The translations under genes and the position numbers were made by a program. From positions 11,541-75,540 of the forward strand of contig CAZFMF010000015.1 of NCBI GenBank assembly GCA_964519985.1: a DNA stretch of 64,000 nt, in the 5' to 3' direction. This document shows positions 16,424 through 24,845 of the stretch, piece by piece. The notes beneath the pieces were generated by a model that saw only the letters and a program-made list of their open reading frames with translations, had not been told where the DNA came from and did not search any database. This stretch comes from JAIEOG01 sp964519985 (GTDB taxonomy: Bacteria > Bdellovibrionota > FAC87 > UBA2466). Position 1 is the stretch's first letter. Each line of letters starts with the position of its first letter.

Positions 16424-17899
16424 ATGCCCCCTGAAGTCGCCATTCATTTAGAAGCGATTCGCAAGTACGCCGAAGAATGCCGCCTGCTTATGACCTGGGT
16501 GGATATTCTGGACATTGCGTTCATCGGCGCATTGATATCGATCGCCTTGGTGTGGCTCCGCGGACGTACGGCGCGGGCGGTCTTGTTCGCGTTGGTGCCG
16601 CTGCTCACGACGTTTGCCGCCGCGAAGTCGCTCAAAATGTTTCTCACCTCGGTCGTGTTTCAATTTGGGATGATGGCTTTGCTCATGAGTATCGTCGTCA
16701 TCTTCCAAGATGATTTTCGTCGCGCCTTTGAACGGATGGCGTCCTGGCGCCCGTGGCGTCGCACGCGGGCGGACAATGGGCCCAAGATGGTTGGGCTATT
16801 GACCGAAGCGGTCAAAGCGCTTTCGGAGACCAAGACAGGAGCGCTTATCGTCTTGCAGGGGCGGCAGTCGCTCGATCTTTACCTGCGGGCCGGCATCCCT
16901 TTGCACGGGAGCATTAGCACTCCAATCCTCCTCAGTATCTTTGATGCGAATTCTCCGGGCCACGATGGCGGCGTCATTATCGCCGAAGGGCGCATCACAA
17001 GTTTCGGCGTGCATCTGCCGCTGTCGCGCAATGCGGCTGATACCGGGCGGCTCGGGACGCGTCACGCGGCGGGTCTGGGGCTAGCGGAAAAAAGCGATGC
17101 TTTGGTTTTGATTGTGTCGGAGGAGACCGGCGCGATCAGTCTGGCGCGCGACGCAAAGATCGCGGTGACCAAATCGCAGAAAGAGATTCGCGAAACGATT
17201 GCCGATCAAGTTCAGCGCGTGGGCTCCAACTCGATCACGCGCAGTGCTTGGGAAATCCCGTGGCTACGACTCACCGGTTCTTACGCGGTGGCGATCGCGA
17301 TGTGGTGCGTTTTCGCCCGGCCCGCGAACCCGGTTTTGCGGACGGTGGAAGCCGGCATCGTGTATCGCGGCTTGCCCGAGGGTTGGAAAGCCAACCCTCC
17401 CGACCCGTCGAAAGTGAAACTCACGCTTTTTGGCCCCCAAGCGCCGTTGATGTCTATCGATCCGACGACCATGGCCGTCGCGGTCGATCTTGGTCGCACG
17501 AGCGAAGGGCAACAGCGTTTTGTCCTCGGGGAGCCGGATGTCAGCTTGCCCGTGCACGTGCGCGTGCAGCGTATCGAGCCCAGCGAGATCTTGGTTCAAG
17601 CGTTTAAGGTGGCAGACGCCGACGTGCCGGTGGAACCCACTTGGTTTGAAGCCGGGGGCCGCGCTCCCAGCAGCGCCGAGATCCGGCTCGAGCCTGCGCT
17701 CGTTCGTGTGAAGTACCCCGTTGCGGGCGTCACGCCGCGTTCCCTGCAAACCGAACCTATCGACATGCGGGAACTCCGACGCCTAGGGCGTCTGAAAGCC
17801 AAATTGCGCATTCCCGCCGAAAGTCCTGGCGCCGAGCTCGCCTTGCCCGAAGTGGAAGTCTCTTTTCTCGCCCCCATCGAGAAACCCAAGAAACGCTAA
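16424..17899 (+). CDS. CdaA-type diadenylate cyclase fused to YbbR-like domains
   Basis: The 491-residue protein combines parts that are usually two genes (cdaA and ybbR/cdaR). Residues about 24-92 form three membrane helices; VIFQDDFRRAFERM follows, as in CdaA. The cyclase domain (about 120-260) shows HDGGVII (Asp181-Gly-Gly) and LGTRHAAGLGLAEKSDALVLIVSEETG (Arg213-His-Ala). A further membrane helix (near 283-302) is followed by YbbR-like periplasmic repeats (GIVYRGLPEGW, and RVKYPVAGVTPRSLQTEPIDM). The canonical motifs are DGA and RHR; here they read DGG and RHA, so activity is not certain. Expected role: c-di-AMP synthesis at the inner membrane. Confidence 0.85.
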   Translation: MPPEVAIHLEAIRKYAEECRLLMTWVDILDIAFIGALISIALVWLRGRTARAVLFALVPLLTTFAAAKSLKMFLTSVVFQFGMMALLMSIVVIFQDDFRRAFERMASWRPWRRTRADNGPKMVGLLTEAVKALSETKTGALIVLQGRQSLDLYLRAGIPLHGSISTPILLSIFDANSPGHDGGVIIAEGRITSFGVHLPLSRNAADTGRLGTRHAAGLGLAEKSDALVLIVSEETGAISLARDAKIAVTKSQKEIRETIADQVQRVGSNSITRSAWEIPWLRLTGSYAVAIAMWCVFARPANPVLRTVEAGIVYRGLPEGWKANPPDPSKVKLTLFGPQAPLMSIDPTTMAVAVDLGRTSEGQQRFVLGEPDVSLPVHVRVQRIEPSEILVQAFKVADADVPVEPTWFEAGGRAPSSAEIRLEPALVRVKYPVAGVTPRSLQTEPIDMRELRRLGRLKAKLRIPAESPGAELALPEVEVSFLAPIEKPKKR

Positions 17900-18648
17900 C
17901 GACTCCCCGCGTGCCGCAAGCTATTCAAAGACTCACTCGTTCGTCGCATCAGGTTTAGGGCGTCGGTCGTGGCATGTCCCAAGGCCGTGTTGTCAAAAAT
18001 GCACCATTGTCGCTGGGCCCGATCGGAATCGAGTTTCCGGGCGTACGCCTGAATTTGAGAGTCAGTATAAGACGAGTAGTAGATTTCGGGCTGTCCGTGC
18101 AGTCGCAAGTAAACTCCCCGTGGCGGGAACGGGTTTTCAAATGCGGCGGGATTGGGATCTGCCATCACGAGATCGATCTGGTTCTCTCGCAGCAAAGAGA
18201 TGGATTCTGCTTTTCCCCAAGAAGGGTGTCGGGGCTCGAATGCGATCGGGACCGATGTGCGATTGCGAAGCGCTGACCAAAAGTGGGAGGCGACGCTTTC
18301 ATCAAATTTAAGGGAGGGAGGAAGTTGCACGAGAAAGTAGCCCAGTTTTTCGCGTAGCCCAGCAATTTGCGAGAGAAAGGCATCCAACAAAGGTTCCGGA
18401 TGTTTGAGCCGCAGCGAGTGGGTAATCGCCTTAGGCACCTTAACGGAGAAACGGAATCCGTCGGGAACGGTATCTCCCCACCGCTCATAGGTGGAAAGAC
18501 GATGAGGTCGGTAAAACGAACTATTGATTTCGGTACAGTTGAAAACCTTCGCGTATCGTTCCAGGTGCGAACCGGCAGAGTCGAAGTGGGCGCTGGCGGT
18601 CTTAGGAATACTCCACCCCGCCGTTCCGATGTAACGAACCGAGTTCAT
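17896..18648 (-). CDS. DUF72 family protein
   Basis: The ATG at 18648 (AAGGGG close upstream) gives a 250-residue protein beginning MNSVRYIGTAGWSIP, the DUF72 opening (IGTSGWxYP). Further hallmarks are NCTEINSSFYRPHR, RFSVKVPKAITHSLRL, LGYFLVQLPPSLKFD, IAFEPRHPSW and YLRLHGQPEIYYSSYTD, matching the conserved TIM-barrel-like family. Its enzymatic function is unknown. An earlier start at 18702 would overlap the PhzF gene. The two minus-strand genes are probably co-transcribed. The stop overlaps the end of the cyclase gene by four bases, convergently. Confidence 0.85.
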   Translation of the reverse strand: MNSVRYIGTAGWSIPKTASAHFDSAGSHLERYAKVFNCTEINSSFYRPHRLSTYERWGDTVPDGFRFSVKVPKAITHSLRLKHPEPLLDAFLSQIAGLREKLGYFLVQLPPSLKFDESVASHFWSALRNRTSVPIAFEPRHPSWGKAESISLLRENQIDLVMADPNPAAFENPFPPRGVYLRLHGQPEIYYSSYTDSQIQAYARKLDSDRAQRQWCIFDNTALGHATTDALNLMRRTSESLNSLRHAGSR

Positions 18649-18682
18649 GCCCCTTGGGATTGCAAGACCGGGGCCGTTATCT

Positions 18683-19477
18683 CTAGCGCATGCGAATCTC
18701 AAAAACGGTTACGGCATTTCCGCCCAGCAAAACGCGATCGCCGGCAAAACGAACTCGTACCCTTCCACCGCGCGCGGAAACTTGCCGCGCCTCGAGCATG
18801 TCTTTTTTGAGCCTCTCCCGCCAGTAGGGCCCCAAAGCGCAGTGGGCGGATCCGGTCACCGGATCCTCATCAATTCCATGGCGAGGTACGAAAACGCGCG
18901 AGACGAAGTCGTAGTCGCTTCCCGCCCTGGCTCTCGCAGTGACGACGGCGTCGAATAGGTCGACCGCCTTGAGGGCTCCGAAGTTAGGGGTTAGGCCGCG
19001 GACAATCGCTTCGTCACTGACTTCAATCAAACCCACCCCATTCGATCGCATCCCAAAAAACCGTGGCGTCTCGCGGATTGTGAGGGCGGCAAGCAACCCT
19101 TCCGGAATGGGTGCCGCTTTGACTTCCGAGGTGGGAAAATCGAGCTCGATGAGATCATCGCCGCGCGCGGCCTTGAGGACCCCACTCAACGTATGGAATG
19201 AAAGGGTCGCTTCCGCCGGTGCGAGACCGAGCTCCCAAAGGATGTGGGCAGTGGAAAGGGTGGCATGCCCGCAAAGATCGACCTCCATAGTCGGCGTGAA
19301 CCAGCGCAACCGATATCCGGCGCCTTCTGGATGCACGAAAGCGGTCTCGGAAACATTCATCTCCCGCGCCAAATCCTGCATCCAGCTTTCGGCGGCGGGC
19401 TTTTCTAATAGGCAAACACCCGCCGGATTGCCCTTAAAGACCTCTTGGGTGAAGGCATCGACTTGGAAGAGCTTCAT
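18683..19477 (-). CDS. PhzF-family isomerase-like protein
   Basis: The 264-residue protein matches the PhzF/diaminopimelate-epimerase fold. The opening LFQVDAFTQEVFKGNPAGVCLL, the catalytic Glu in MNVSETAFV (Glu44), RWFTPTMEVDLCGHATLSTAH and DEDPVTGSAHCALGPYW are all typical. PhzF homologues outside phenazine clusters have unknown substrates, and no phenazine genes are near. The start at 19477 has GAAAGGAAC upstream. It lies upstream of the DUF72 gene, with a divergent P-loop gene on the other side of a palindromic repeat. Confidence 0.88.
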   Translation of the reverse strand: MKLFQVDAFTQEVFKGNPAGVCLLEKPAAESWMQDLAREMNVSETAFVHPEGAGYRLRWFTPTMEVDLCGHATLSTAHILWELGLAPAEATLSFHTLSGVLKAARGDDLIELDFPTSEVKAAPIPEGLLAALTIRETPRFFGMRSNGVGLIEVSDEAIVRGLTPNFGALKAVDLFDAVVTARARAGSDYDFVSRVFVPRHGIDEDPVTGSAHCALGPYWRERLKKDMLEARQVSARGGRVRVRFAGDRVLLGGNAVTVFEIRMR

Positions 19478-19504
19478 TTCGTTCCTTTCGGGCGAATCTA
19501 GCTA

Positions 19505-19520
19505 ACTCCGGCGCCGGAGT
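19505..19520. repeat. Palindromic intergenic repeat ACTCCGGCGCCGGAGT
   Basis: A perfect 16-bp copy lies in the divergent spacer between the PhzF gene (start 19477) and the P-loop gene (start 19555), so it could overlap one of their promoters. Confidence 0.7.
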
Positions 19521-19554
19521 AAATCTCACTGCCGTTCGTATAGAATGGATACCA

Positions 19555-20109
19555 ATGTGCTATCTAGATGACTTAGAAACGCTTTGTCGGGAGATTTCCA
19601 AAACCCAAGAGGGTCTTATCGGTGTCGACGGGTTCCCCTGTTCGGGGAAAACGACCCTGGTGGAAAAACTCGTGGGGCGGCTCGGTTGCCGCGTCATTTA
19701 CCTCGACGACTTTGTGGTGGCCGAGACCGAGTTTGGGAAAATGAAACCAAGTTTTCCACCGCCCTATTTCCGGTACGCGGAATTCACTAAGGCGGTTGCA
19801 ACCGCCGCGGAGAAGCCCGCGGGCCTCGTTTTGGTCGAAGGGGTTTCGGTCTTCCTGCCATCGATCAATCGTTTTCTCGCTCGGAAAGTTTTCGTCTTTA
19901 GCGATCGCGCAACGGAATGGTCGGCATTGGAACGCCGGGAAAAGGCGGACACTTTGCCACGGTGGAAGGAGCTCTTCCTACCCAGCGTGGAGCCTTACTT
20001 TCGCTCCGAGCCATGGCGGCAGGCAGATATGGTTTACGCGGGACGCGGCATTAGGAATAAGGAGGCGTTGAGGGAACGACTCGGGGAACGAGGAATGCCC
20101 GCGATTTGA
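19555..20109 (+). CDS. Uridine-kinase-like P-loop NTPase
   Basis: The 184-residue cytosolic protein shows a Walker A loop in LIGVDGFPCSGKTTLVEKL (near residues 26-33), then IYLDDFVV, a DD pair placed like the catalytic acid of uridine kinases and AAA_17/18-type small-molecule kinases, and VLVEGVSVFLPSI, which matches the VxVEG(x)xxL strand of the uridine kinase family. It probably phosphorylates a small molecule. The substrate is not clear because the lid region (FSDRATEWSALERRE) is divergent. It begins 35 bp after a palindromic repeat. Confidence 0.75.
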   Translation: MCYLDDLETLCREISKTQEGLIGVDGFPCSGKTTLVEKLVGRLGCRVIYLDDFVVAETEFGKMKPSFPPPYFRYAEFTKAVATAAEKPAGLVLVEGVSVFLPSINRFLARKVFVFSDRATEWSALERREKADTLPRWKELFLPSVEPYFRSEPWRQADMVYAGRGIRNKEALRERLGERGMPAI

Positions 20110-20151
20110 CCATCGAAGCCTCCCCGGGGTAAGGGTGTGGAAGGAGGCAAG

Positions 20152-20502
20152 ATGAAAGCATTTCTTTGCTTGGTGGTGGCCACTTTGGCGGTCATGACGG
20201 GATGGGCCGAGGGCGGTAATTCCGTTTGTGTGACAAGTCGGATTGATCTTGCGGAATCGTTGGCCCAAGATAGCGTTCTCTTTAGAAAGGTCCAGGTTTA
20301 CCAAATGACCGGAACTTCCTCTCCGCCAGAGCAATTTTGCATTGCTTTTAGATCGATAAAAACAAAACCGGGCCGTGGGCCTTCAGCCGAGGTCTTTGAA
20401 GGATGCGAGATTGAGCGCACGGTGAAACTCCAGGATCGCACCGTCTTCAAAACGCTCGAACCTCGTGAGGGAATCCCCTGCTCGCTATTAATGAAACGCT
20501 AA
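20152..20502 (+). CDS. Small secreted protein
   Basis: The ATG at 20152 follows GGAGG and gives a 116-residue product starting MKAFLCLVVATLAVMTGWAEGGNSVC, a Sec signal. Four cysteines in the mature part (SVCVTSR, EQFCIAF, EGCEIER, GIPCSLL) may pair in two disulfides. A beta-rich fold is likely. No family is recognised. It is encoded 42 bp after the P-loop gene and may be read with it. Confidence 0.6.
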   Translation: MKAFLCLVVATLAVMTGWAEGGNSVCVTSRIDLAESLAQDSVLFRKVQVYQMTGTSSPPEQFCIAFRSIKTKPGRGPSAEVFEGCEIERTVKLQDRTVFKTLEPREGIPCSLLMKR

Positions 20503-20543
20503 AAGGCATGCTTCTGCCTTATCAACTCGTTTAGCATGGTTGC

Positions 20544-20762
20544 ATGTCTGTAAAAGTATCATTGAAATACCAGATCGTTATTCCGGAGGATATTCGTAAG
20601 GTCTTGGGCCTGCGCCCAGGAACAAAAGTTGATGTGATTGCGAAGGGCAGGGTTGCCTATCTAGTACCGGTTCTATCCTTAGAGAATTTGCAGCAGGATT
20701 TTTCGGGAAAGATGACATCCAAGGATGTTCGGGAAAAGGTAAATCGGAAGCGGCGAAGCTAA
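20544..20762 (+). CDS. AbrB/MazE/SpoVT-type DNA-binding protein
   Basis: The 72-residue protein opens with VKVSLKYQIVIPEDIRKVLGLRPGTKVDVIAKG, the swapped-hairpin AbrB fold, with the LGLRPG turn. The tail is basic (REKVNRKRRS). Such proteins are usually antitoxins or small repressors that bind their own promoters. No toxin gene is seen beside it: downstream is a minus-strand secreted gene, and upstream an unrelated small secreted gene. It could be an orphan antitoxin or a stand-alone repressor. Confidence 0.85.
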   Translation: MSVKVSLKYQIVIPEDIRKVLGLRPGTKVDVIAKGRVAYLVPVLSLENLQQDFSGKMTSKDVREKVNRKRRS

Positions 20763-20795
20763 TCACTTTTTTCAATTCTTCGGTTTGGATTGAAT

Positions 20796-21569
20796 CTACT
20801 TCTTCGGCAGGACCGACTCAGCGCCCTCGAGTGGCACCGAAGAAAGGAAGCAGATCGAAATCGTTTGCCGATGTTTGAAATGCGAACCACCAAAATCACA
20901 ACCCATCTCGGTGGGACAGAAGGCGGTCAGTAGGAGCTCCTTTCGAGGATTCGCTTCGTCCTCGTGGTTGGTGTACCGGTGGATCTGAAATCCAAGCACG
21001 GGTTTTCCTTCATGCTGAAGCGCAAACTCTGCGTTTTTGTCCGGAGTTGAATATTCAGGCATCAGTTCTTTTGCGATGACGTCGTACTTCTTTCTCCAGT
21101 TCTTCACCTTTCCCGAAAGAGTGACTTCGGGAATCGCGTCATCCTTGCCTGCTTCTTTTACCTTGCGGTGTATTTCGGCCAGCCGAGGAACCTTCAAGTC
21201 GAGACCATCAATGATCGGAACAGTTTTGAGCACTGATTTCCGCCCATCCTTTTCCTCGGACGGCGCCTTCAAGAAATTGATGAGAATGCCCAAACCCGTC
21301 GGTCGCCTTTCCCCTTCTGGCGGCTCTGGAAAATCGCTGCGGCAAAGTCCGGCCCAGAGCAGGCCCAATTCCGTGAAGGCCGCCGATCGCTCTTCCTCGG
21401 TGCCGTCGTTGGCGTACTCAGCGGGCCTTCCTGCCGCTCCTACAATGGTATTTCGGAAATCTTCTAAATCTTGATAGGTTGACTCGCTTTTTGTTGGTTC
21501 GGAAAAAGCGCTCCCCGACAAAAACAGGATGGGTAATGAAACGAACGCAAGCTTTACCTTAAAAAACAC
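20796..21569 (-). CDS. Secreted hypothetical protein
   Basis: The 257-residue product begins MFFKVKLAFVSLPILFLSGSAFSEPTKS, a Sec signal with a cut after AFS. The mature chain is charged and mixed alpha/beta, with cysteines at AGLCRSDFP, LTAFCPTEMGC and ISICFLSS. No family or catalytic motif is recognised. It converges on the AbrB gene and diverges from the coiled-coil secreted gene at 21778. Confidence 0.65.
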   Translation of the reverse strand: MFFKVKLAFVSLPILFLSGSAFSEPTKSESTYQDLEDFRNTIVGAAGRPAEYANDGTEEERSAAFTELGLLWAGLCRSDFPEPPEGERRPTGLGILINFLKAPSEEKDGRKSVLKTVPIIDGLDLKVPRLAEIHRKVKEAGKDDAIPEVTLSGKVKNWRKKYDVIAKELMPEYSTPDKNAEFALQHEGKPVLGFQIHRYTNHEDEANPRKELLLTAFCPTEMGCDFGGSHFKHRQTISICFLSSVPLEGAESVLPKK

Positions 21570-21777
21570 CTGTAACCTCCACTTAGCGGAGCTTATATAC
21601 TCTCAAATGACGCATGGAGTCAAAATCGGGGCTCGATTTGGATTCACCGGGAATACGCCAAATTCCCTGTTACCCCTTAAATTCAGTAGGCAAACGCGCT
21701 TCATAATTCCCGTATTCTTCGCACACCGGCGCTGGCCGGTCCGTTGCAATTGCTCCTCGCATTCGAGGGGTGAGGAA

Positions 21778-22656
21778 ATGAAGAAGGCATTTTTGTTTCA
21801 ATTGGCGTTTACCGTCGCCGTCGGCTTTTCCAGTGCGGGGTTGGCGGAACAGGGGGAACATTTCCAAGTTCCTCAGGGACGCCCGAGCTCCCCGAATGTT
21901 CCCGTGATACGCATACCGAGCTGCGACGTACCCGATGAGTCCACCTACCTGGTGGGTCCCCGTTCGGAACTTCTGGATTCCGTAGTGGAAGATCTGGAGA
22001 AGCAAATCACGCCGGGCATTTGGAATGCGCAGATGGTTGCCGACGCCCATTACGTCGCTACGAATCTGAAGCTCAAATACCGTCTCTCCTATGAGGAGAT
22101 GCAAGAGATCCTTAAGCGCTGGAATGCAAAGTACCAACACAACGTGAAGCCCGCGAAATCGAAAGGCGAGTACGATGCCCAGTTAAAGGAAAGCTTTGAG
22201 GCGAACTGGGGAGATAAAATCTACGCGACCAAGAAAGAGGCATTGCAGAAAGAGATCTCGCGTCTTTCCAATGAGCAAGAAGGCTTACAAGGGGAGAGCC
22301 GCAAGGAGTTTGACCGCCTGGCCACCGAGATTACGAGCGCAGCAAACAAGCTGAAAAAGTTGGAAGCCGAGAAAAGTGCGAAAGATGCCCTATTTAATCC
22401 GTTGCCGGAACTTCTTCGCTCAAAAGAGGATCAGGAAGACGCTGCGCGGATGAACCGGATCGTGCGAGACCTCGAGGAAAAGTCGGAGGCCTTGAGGAGA
22501 GAAATCTTTAACAATGCTCTGAAGAACCTTCCGAAGGCGGGGTTGGAACAGCACCCGGATACGGACCGAAGCAAAAATAAGACCTTGAAGCCGGCGAAAA
22601 GACCCGATGCACAATCGAATCAGATCCAACCGCCCGTACCGAGATCGAGACTTTGA
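21778..22656 (+). CDS. Secreted coiled-coil protein
   Basis: The ATG at 21778 (GGGGTGAGG upstream) gives a 292-residue product starting MKKAFLFQLAFTVAVGFSSAGLAEQG, a Sec signal; a reading from 21529 is not supported. The centre (about residues 120-240) is a lysine/glutamate-rich coiled coil (KKEALQKEISRLSNEQEGL, ITSAANKLKKLEAEKSAKD). The end is basic and proline-rich. It may be a periplasmic scaffold. A strong terminator follows at 22687. Confidence 0.65.
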   Translation: MKKAFLFQLAFTVAVGFSSAGLAEQGEHFQVPQGRPSSPNVPVIRIPSCDVPDESTYLVGPRSELLDSVVEDLEKQITPGIWNAQMVADAHYVATNLKLKYRLSYEEMQEILKRWNAKYQHNVKPAKSKGEYDAQLKESFEANWGDKIYATKKEALQKEISRLSNEQEGLQGESRKEFDRLATEITSAANKLKKLEAEKSAKDALFNPLPELLRSKEDQEDAARMNRIVRDLEEKSEALRREIFNNALKNLPKAGLEQHPDTDRSKNKTLKPAKRPDAQSNQIQPPVPRSRL

Positions 22657-22686
22657 TCGTGGCAAAGAACAACTGATTCAAATCGA

Positions 22687-22723
22687 CCGGGGAATTTCTC
22701 TCGAGAGATTCCCCGGTTTTTTT
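22687..22723 (+). terminator. Rho-independent terminator
   Basis: CCGGGGAAT (22687-22695) pairs with ATTCCCCGG (22708-22716), with further pairing of TCTC/GAGA inside, followed by seven T. It ends the coiled-coil gene transcript. Confidence 0.88.
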
Positions 22724-22763
22724 CCGATCTTTGTCGCCAGGTACCGAAACTGAGAGGCCTTCT

Positions 22764-22785
22764 ACTCCGGCGCTGGCGCCGGAGT
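22764..22785. repeat. Palindromic repeat variant with CTGG loop
   Basis: ACTCCGGCG and CGCCGGAGT flank CTGG, giving a nine-bp perfect stem. It is the intergenic palindrome with a four-base insertion at its centre and lies between two convergent genes. Confidence 0.65.
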
Positions 22786-22833
22786 GGCACAACGGGCACA
22801 CCGGCTTTCGAATCGAGACGTAGAGGGGATGAG

Positions 22834-23766
22834 CTAGATAAACTTCCCTTTGCGGTGAAACTGGGCTTCGAGAAAGGCCATGAACGTGGTCAGGGCGGGA
22901 GGGCCCTCTTTAAACGAGCGGTTCGCCATTCCCATTCGGTTTAGGTACCGCTGACCCGACACGGCTACCCGTTGGAGTTCTTTTCGTTTCAGCTCGTCTC
23001 TCACCATATGCAGAGGGAGTAGAGCGAGTCCCATTCCCCGTTTTACGGCTTGGACCATGCCGCGCAGGTTTTCGGTACTCAGGGTGATATCGAGCTCCAA
23101 AGGCACGCGGTCGAAGACGCGCTGGAACCAGAGCTTTTCGGCTAGTCCATCGGCCAGCGAAGTCACGAAGGGTTGTACCGCAAGGGTCTCATACGTTTGA
23201 GACCGCCCCATGCGCGGCACAAACTCGCGCGATCCCACCATCCATTCTTCCTCGGCGATGAGGGGGCGAATCTCAATGGCATATTGGCGTTCCATCACTT
23301 CGGTCAAATCTACGATCGCGATATCCGTTTTGTTTCCCAGTAAATCTTCGATGGCCTCCGAGGGGCGATTGCGTTGGGTGAGAGCGAACTTCACCAGTGG
23401 GTATTTTTGTTGAAACCGAGCCAAAAACTCAATGAGTAGCGTGCTGCCCAAGACCCCGGGTGCGGTGATCCGAATTCGGCCGGAGATCTCGGTCTTCGCC
23501 GCATGGAGAGACTGTAAAACTAGCGGTAGTTCCTTCATGAACGTTTGGAGGTAGTCGAAGAGTCGCTTCCCCGGTTCGGTGGGAACGATTTGGCGAGTAG
23601 TACGGACGAATAGCGAAACCCCGAGCTCCGCTTCTAACTTCTTTAGTTGTTGGCTGACCGCCGAGGGGGTGATGGCGAGCCTTTGCGATGCGAGTTGCAG
23701 GTTGCCGCTGCGGTAAACCTCGTAAAAAACGAAGACCCGATTGAAGTTAAGATTGCTTAGATTCAC
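22834..23766 (-). CDS. LysR-family transcriptional regulator
   Basis: The 310-residue protein has the LysR N-terminal winged helix: FNRVFVFYEVYRSGNLQLASQRLAITPSAVSQQLKKLEAELGVSLFVRTTRQIVPTEPG, residues 8-68. A periplasmic-binding-like effector domain follows, from about residue 90 (GRIRITAPGVLGSTLLIEFLARFQQKYP) to the end. It has no clear operon partner. The divergent neighbour at 23865 is a secreted protein and could be its target, since LysR genes often regulate the divergent gene. The inducer is unknown. Confidence 0.9.
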   Translation of the reverse strand: MNLSNLNFNRVFVFYEVYRSGNLQLASQRLAITPSAVSQQLKKLEAELGVSLFVRTTRQIVPTEPGKRLFDYLQTFMKELPLVLQSLHAAKTEISGRIRITAPGVLGSTLLIEFLARFQQKYPLVKFALTQRNRPSEAIEDLLGNKTDIAIVDLTEVMERQYAIEIRPLIAEEEWMVGSREFVPRMGRSQTYETLAVQPFVTSLADGLAEKLWFQRVFDRVPLELDITLSTENLRGMVQAVKRGMGLALLPLHMVRDELKRKELQRVAVSGQRYLNRMGMANRSFKEGPPALTTFMAFLEAQFHRKGKFI

Positions 23767-23864
23767 TTAATAATATCGGTAGAAGTATTCATTTATTTTA
23801 AACCTCAAAAAATGCTACTGGGAAGCGGTTTTAGAGCGAGTCCAAAAACAAGGAATGAAGAAGT
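23767..23864. promoter_or_regulatory. AT-rich divergent promoter region of the LysR gene
   Basis: This spacer is strongly AT-rich (TTAATAATATCGG near 23765, then TTTATTTTAAA) compared with its surroundings, as expected for a LysR operator with promoters on both strands. I cannot fix a single -35/-10 pair. Confidence 0.4.
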
Positions 23865-24686
23865 ATGAGTTTGTACCGAATCTGGCATTTTGTGATCATT
23901 GCGATGCTCGTAAGGTGTCTCGATTTGTCCGCGGCGTCACCTCGCTTTCCCGGAGTCAATCAGGAGAATAGCTTCGTTCCAGACTCGATTCTCCGGGTCA
24001 TCCGGCCGCAACGGGAGTGCTCCACCAAGCTCTTGCTCCGGGCGATGGAAACTTCTCCTCTGACCACGGTGATCATTCCCGCCACGGGACGCGATTTTCC
24101 GAAGAATTGGTTGCAGGTATTCTCGGACGACTGGGGGCGCCAGTTTGTAACCCTGCGACTATCCGCCCGCGACGACATGCGGGTAAGAATGGTTCCTCAT
24201 CGAATAAGAGCGGGTGAGAATGCGGTGCATCTTATCTTTGATAAGTTTCACGACGAGATATTCGGCCATACGTTTCTCGCCACTCACGAACTTTGGCCGG
24301 ACCATTATCGGGATGTGGAGTTTCCGTTTGCGGTCACAGAGCTCTTGCCTACGGTAAATGATGGTGGGCCACAGAGAGCCCCTGTTGTTGTCGTCCTCAG
24401 TCGCACGTATTCCGGTGGGGGGTCTGCGGGACAACCTACTCCGTACGGTCCAGACCACGTGTATGTTTATAGTCAGGACGGTAAGCTGCTCACGGGCCCA
24501 GCCGACATCAAAACAATTCGCGTTGTTCAACAGAATGGACCGGTTTGGAACAATGGAGGCGAGATTCGCAAAAGTGAATTCGAGGACTTGCATGTCCTCC
24601 GCTTGAGACTAGACGGAGAAGATGTCGGGCTTCGCGTGGTTCAACACGGCTCGGAGACAACCGTTCGCGAGGAGAAGTCACCCTAG
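23865..24686 (+). CDS. Secreted hypothetical protein
   Basis: The 273-residue product starts MSLYRIWHFVIIAMLVRCLDLSAASPR, a Sec signal. The mature chain is beta-rich, for example QFVTLRLSARDDMRVRMVPHRI, and VVVVLSRTYSGGGSAGQPTPYGPDHVYVYS, with no catalytic motif I recognise. It diverges from the LysR gene and may be under its control. Nothing more can be said of its function. Confidence 0.6.
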   Translation: MSLYRIWHFVIIAMLVRCLDLSAASPRFPGVNQENSFVPDSILRVIRPQRECSTKLLLRAMETSPLTTVIIPATGRDFPKNWLQVFSDDWGRQFVTLRLSARDDMRVRMVPHRIRAGENAVHLIFDKFHDEIFGHTFLATHELWPDHYRDVEFPFAVTELLPTVNDGGPQRAPVVVVLSRTYSGGGSAGQPTPYGPDHVYVYSQDGKLLTGPADIKTIRVVQQNGPVWNNGGEIRKSEFEDLHVLRLRLDGEDVGLRVVQHGSETTVREEKSP

Positions 24687-24829
24687 GGACAGTCACCCGT
24701 CTCACTTTCTTGGTTTCAAAATCAGGACAACACCTGTGTGTTGCGCTTCAACTCTGGCGCGGGAGTAGAGCACGAAAGACCACCCTGGCCGTGCGACACC
24801 GACATAATATTGCGGACTAGGATTGTCTA

Positions 24830-24845
24830 ATGGTATATATACCAT
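24830..24845. promoter_or_regulatory. Palindromic operator candidate of the tumEA locus
   Basis: ATGGTATATATACCAT is a perfect 16-bp AT-rich palindrome that ends one base before the tumE ATG. TTGCGG lies 18 bases upstream of the central TATATA, so the palindrome may overlap a -10 element. There is no Shine-Dalgarno sequence, so the message may be leaderless. Toxin-antitoxin loci are usually self-repressed through such sites. Confidence 0.5.

Noticed and set aside
18683..19477. Phenazine biosynthesis cluster
   Set aside because: Only a PhzF homologue is present; no phzA-E or phzG genes are near, so no pathway can be claimed.
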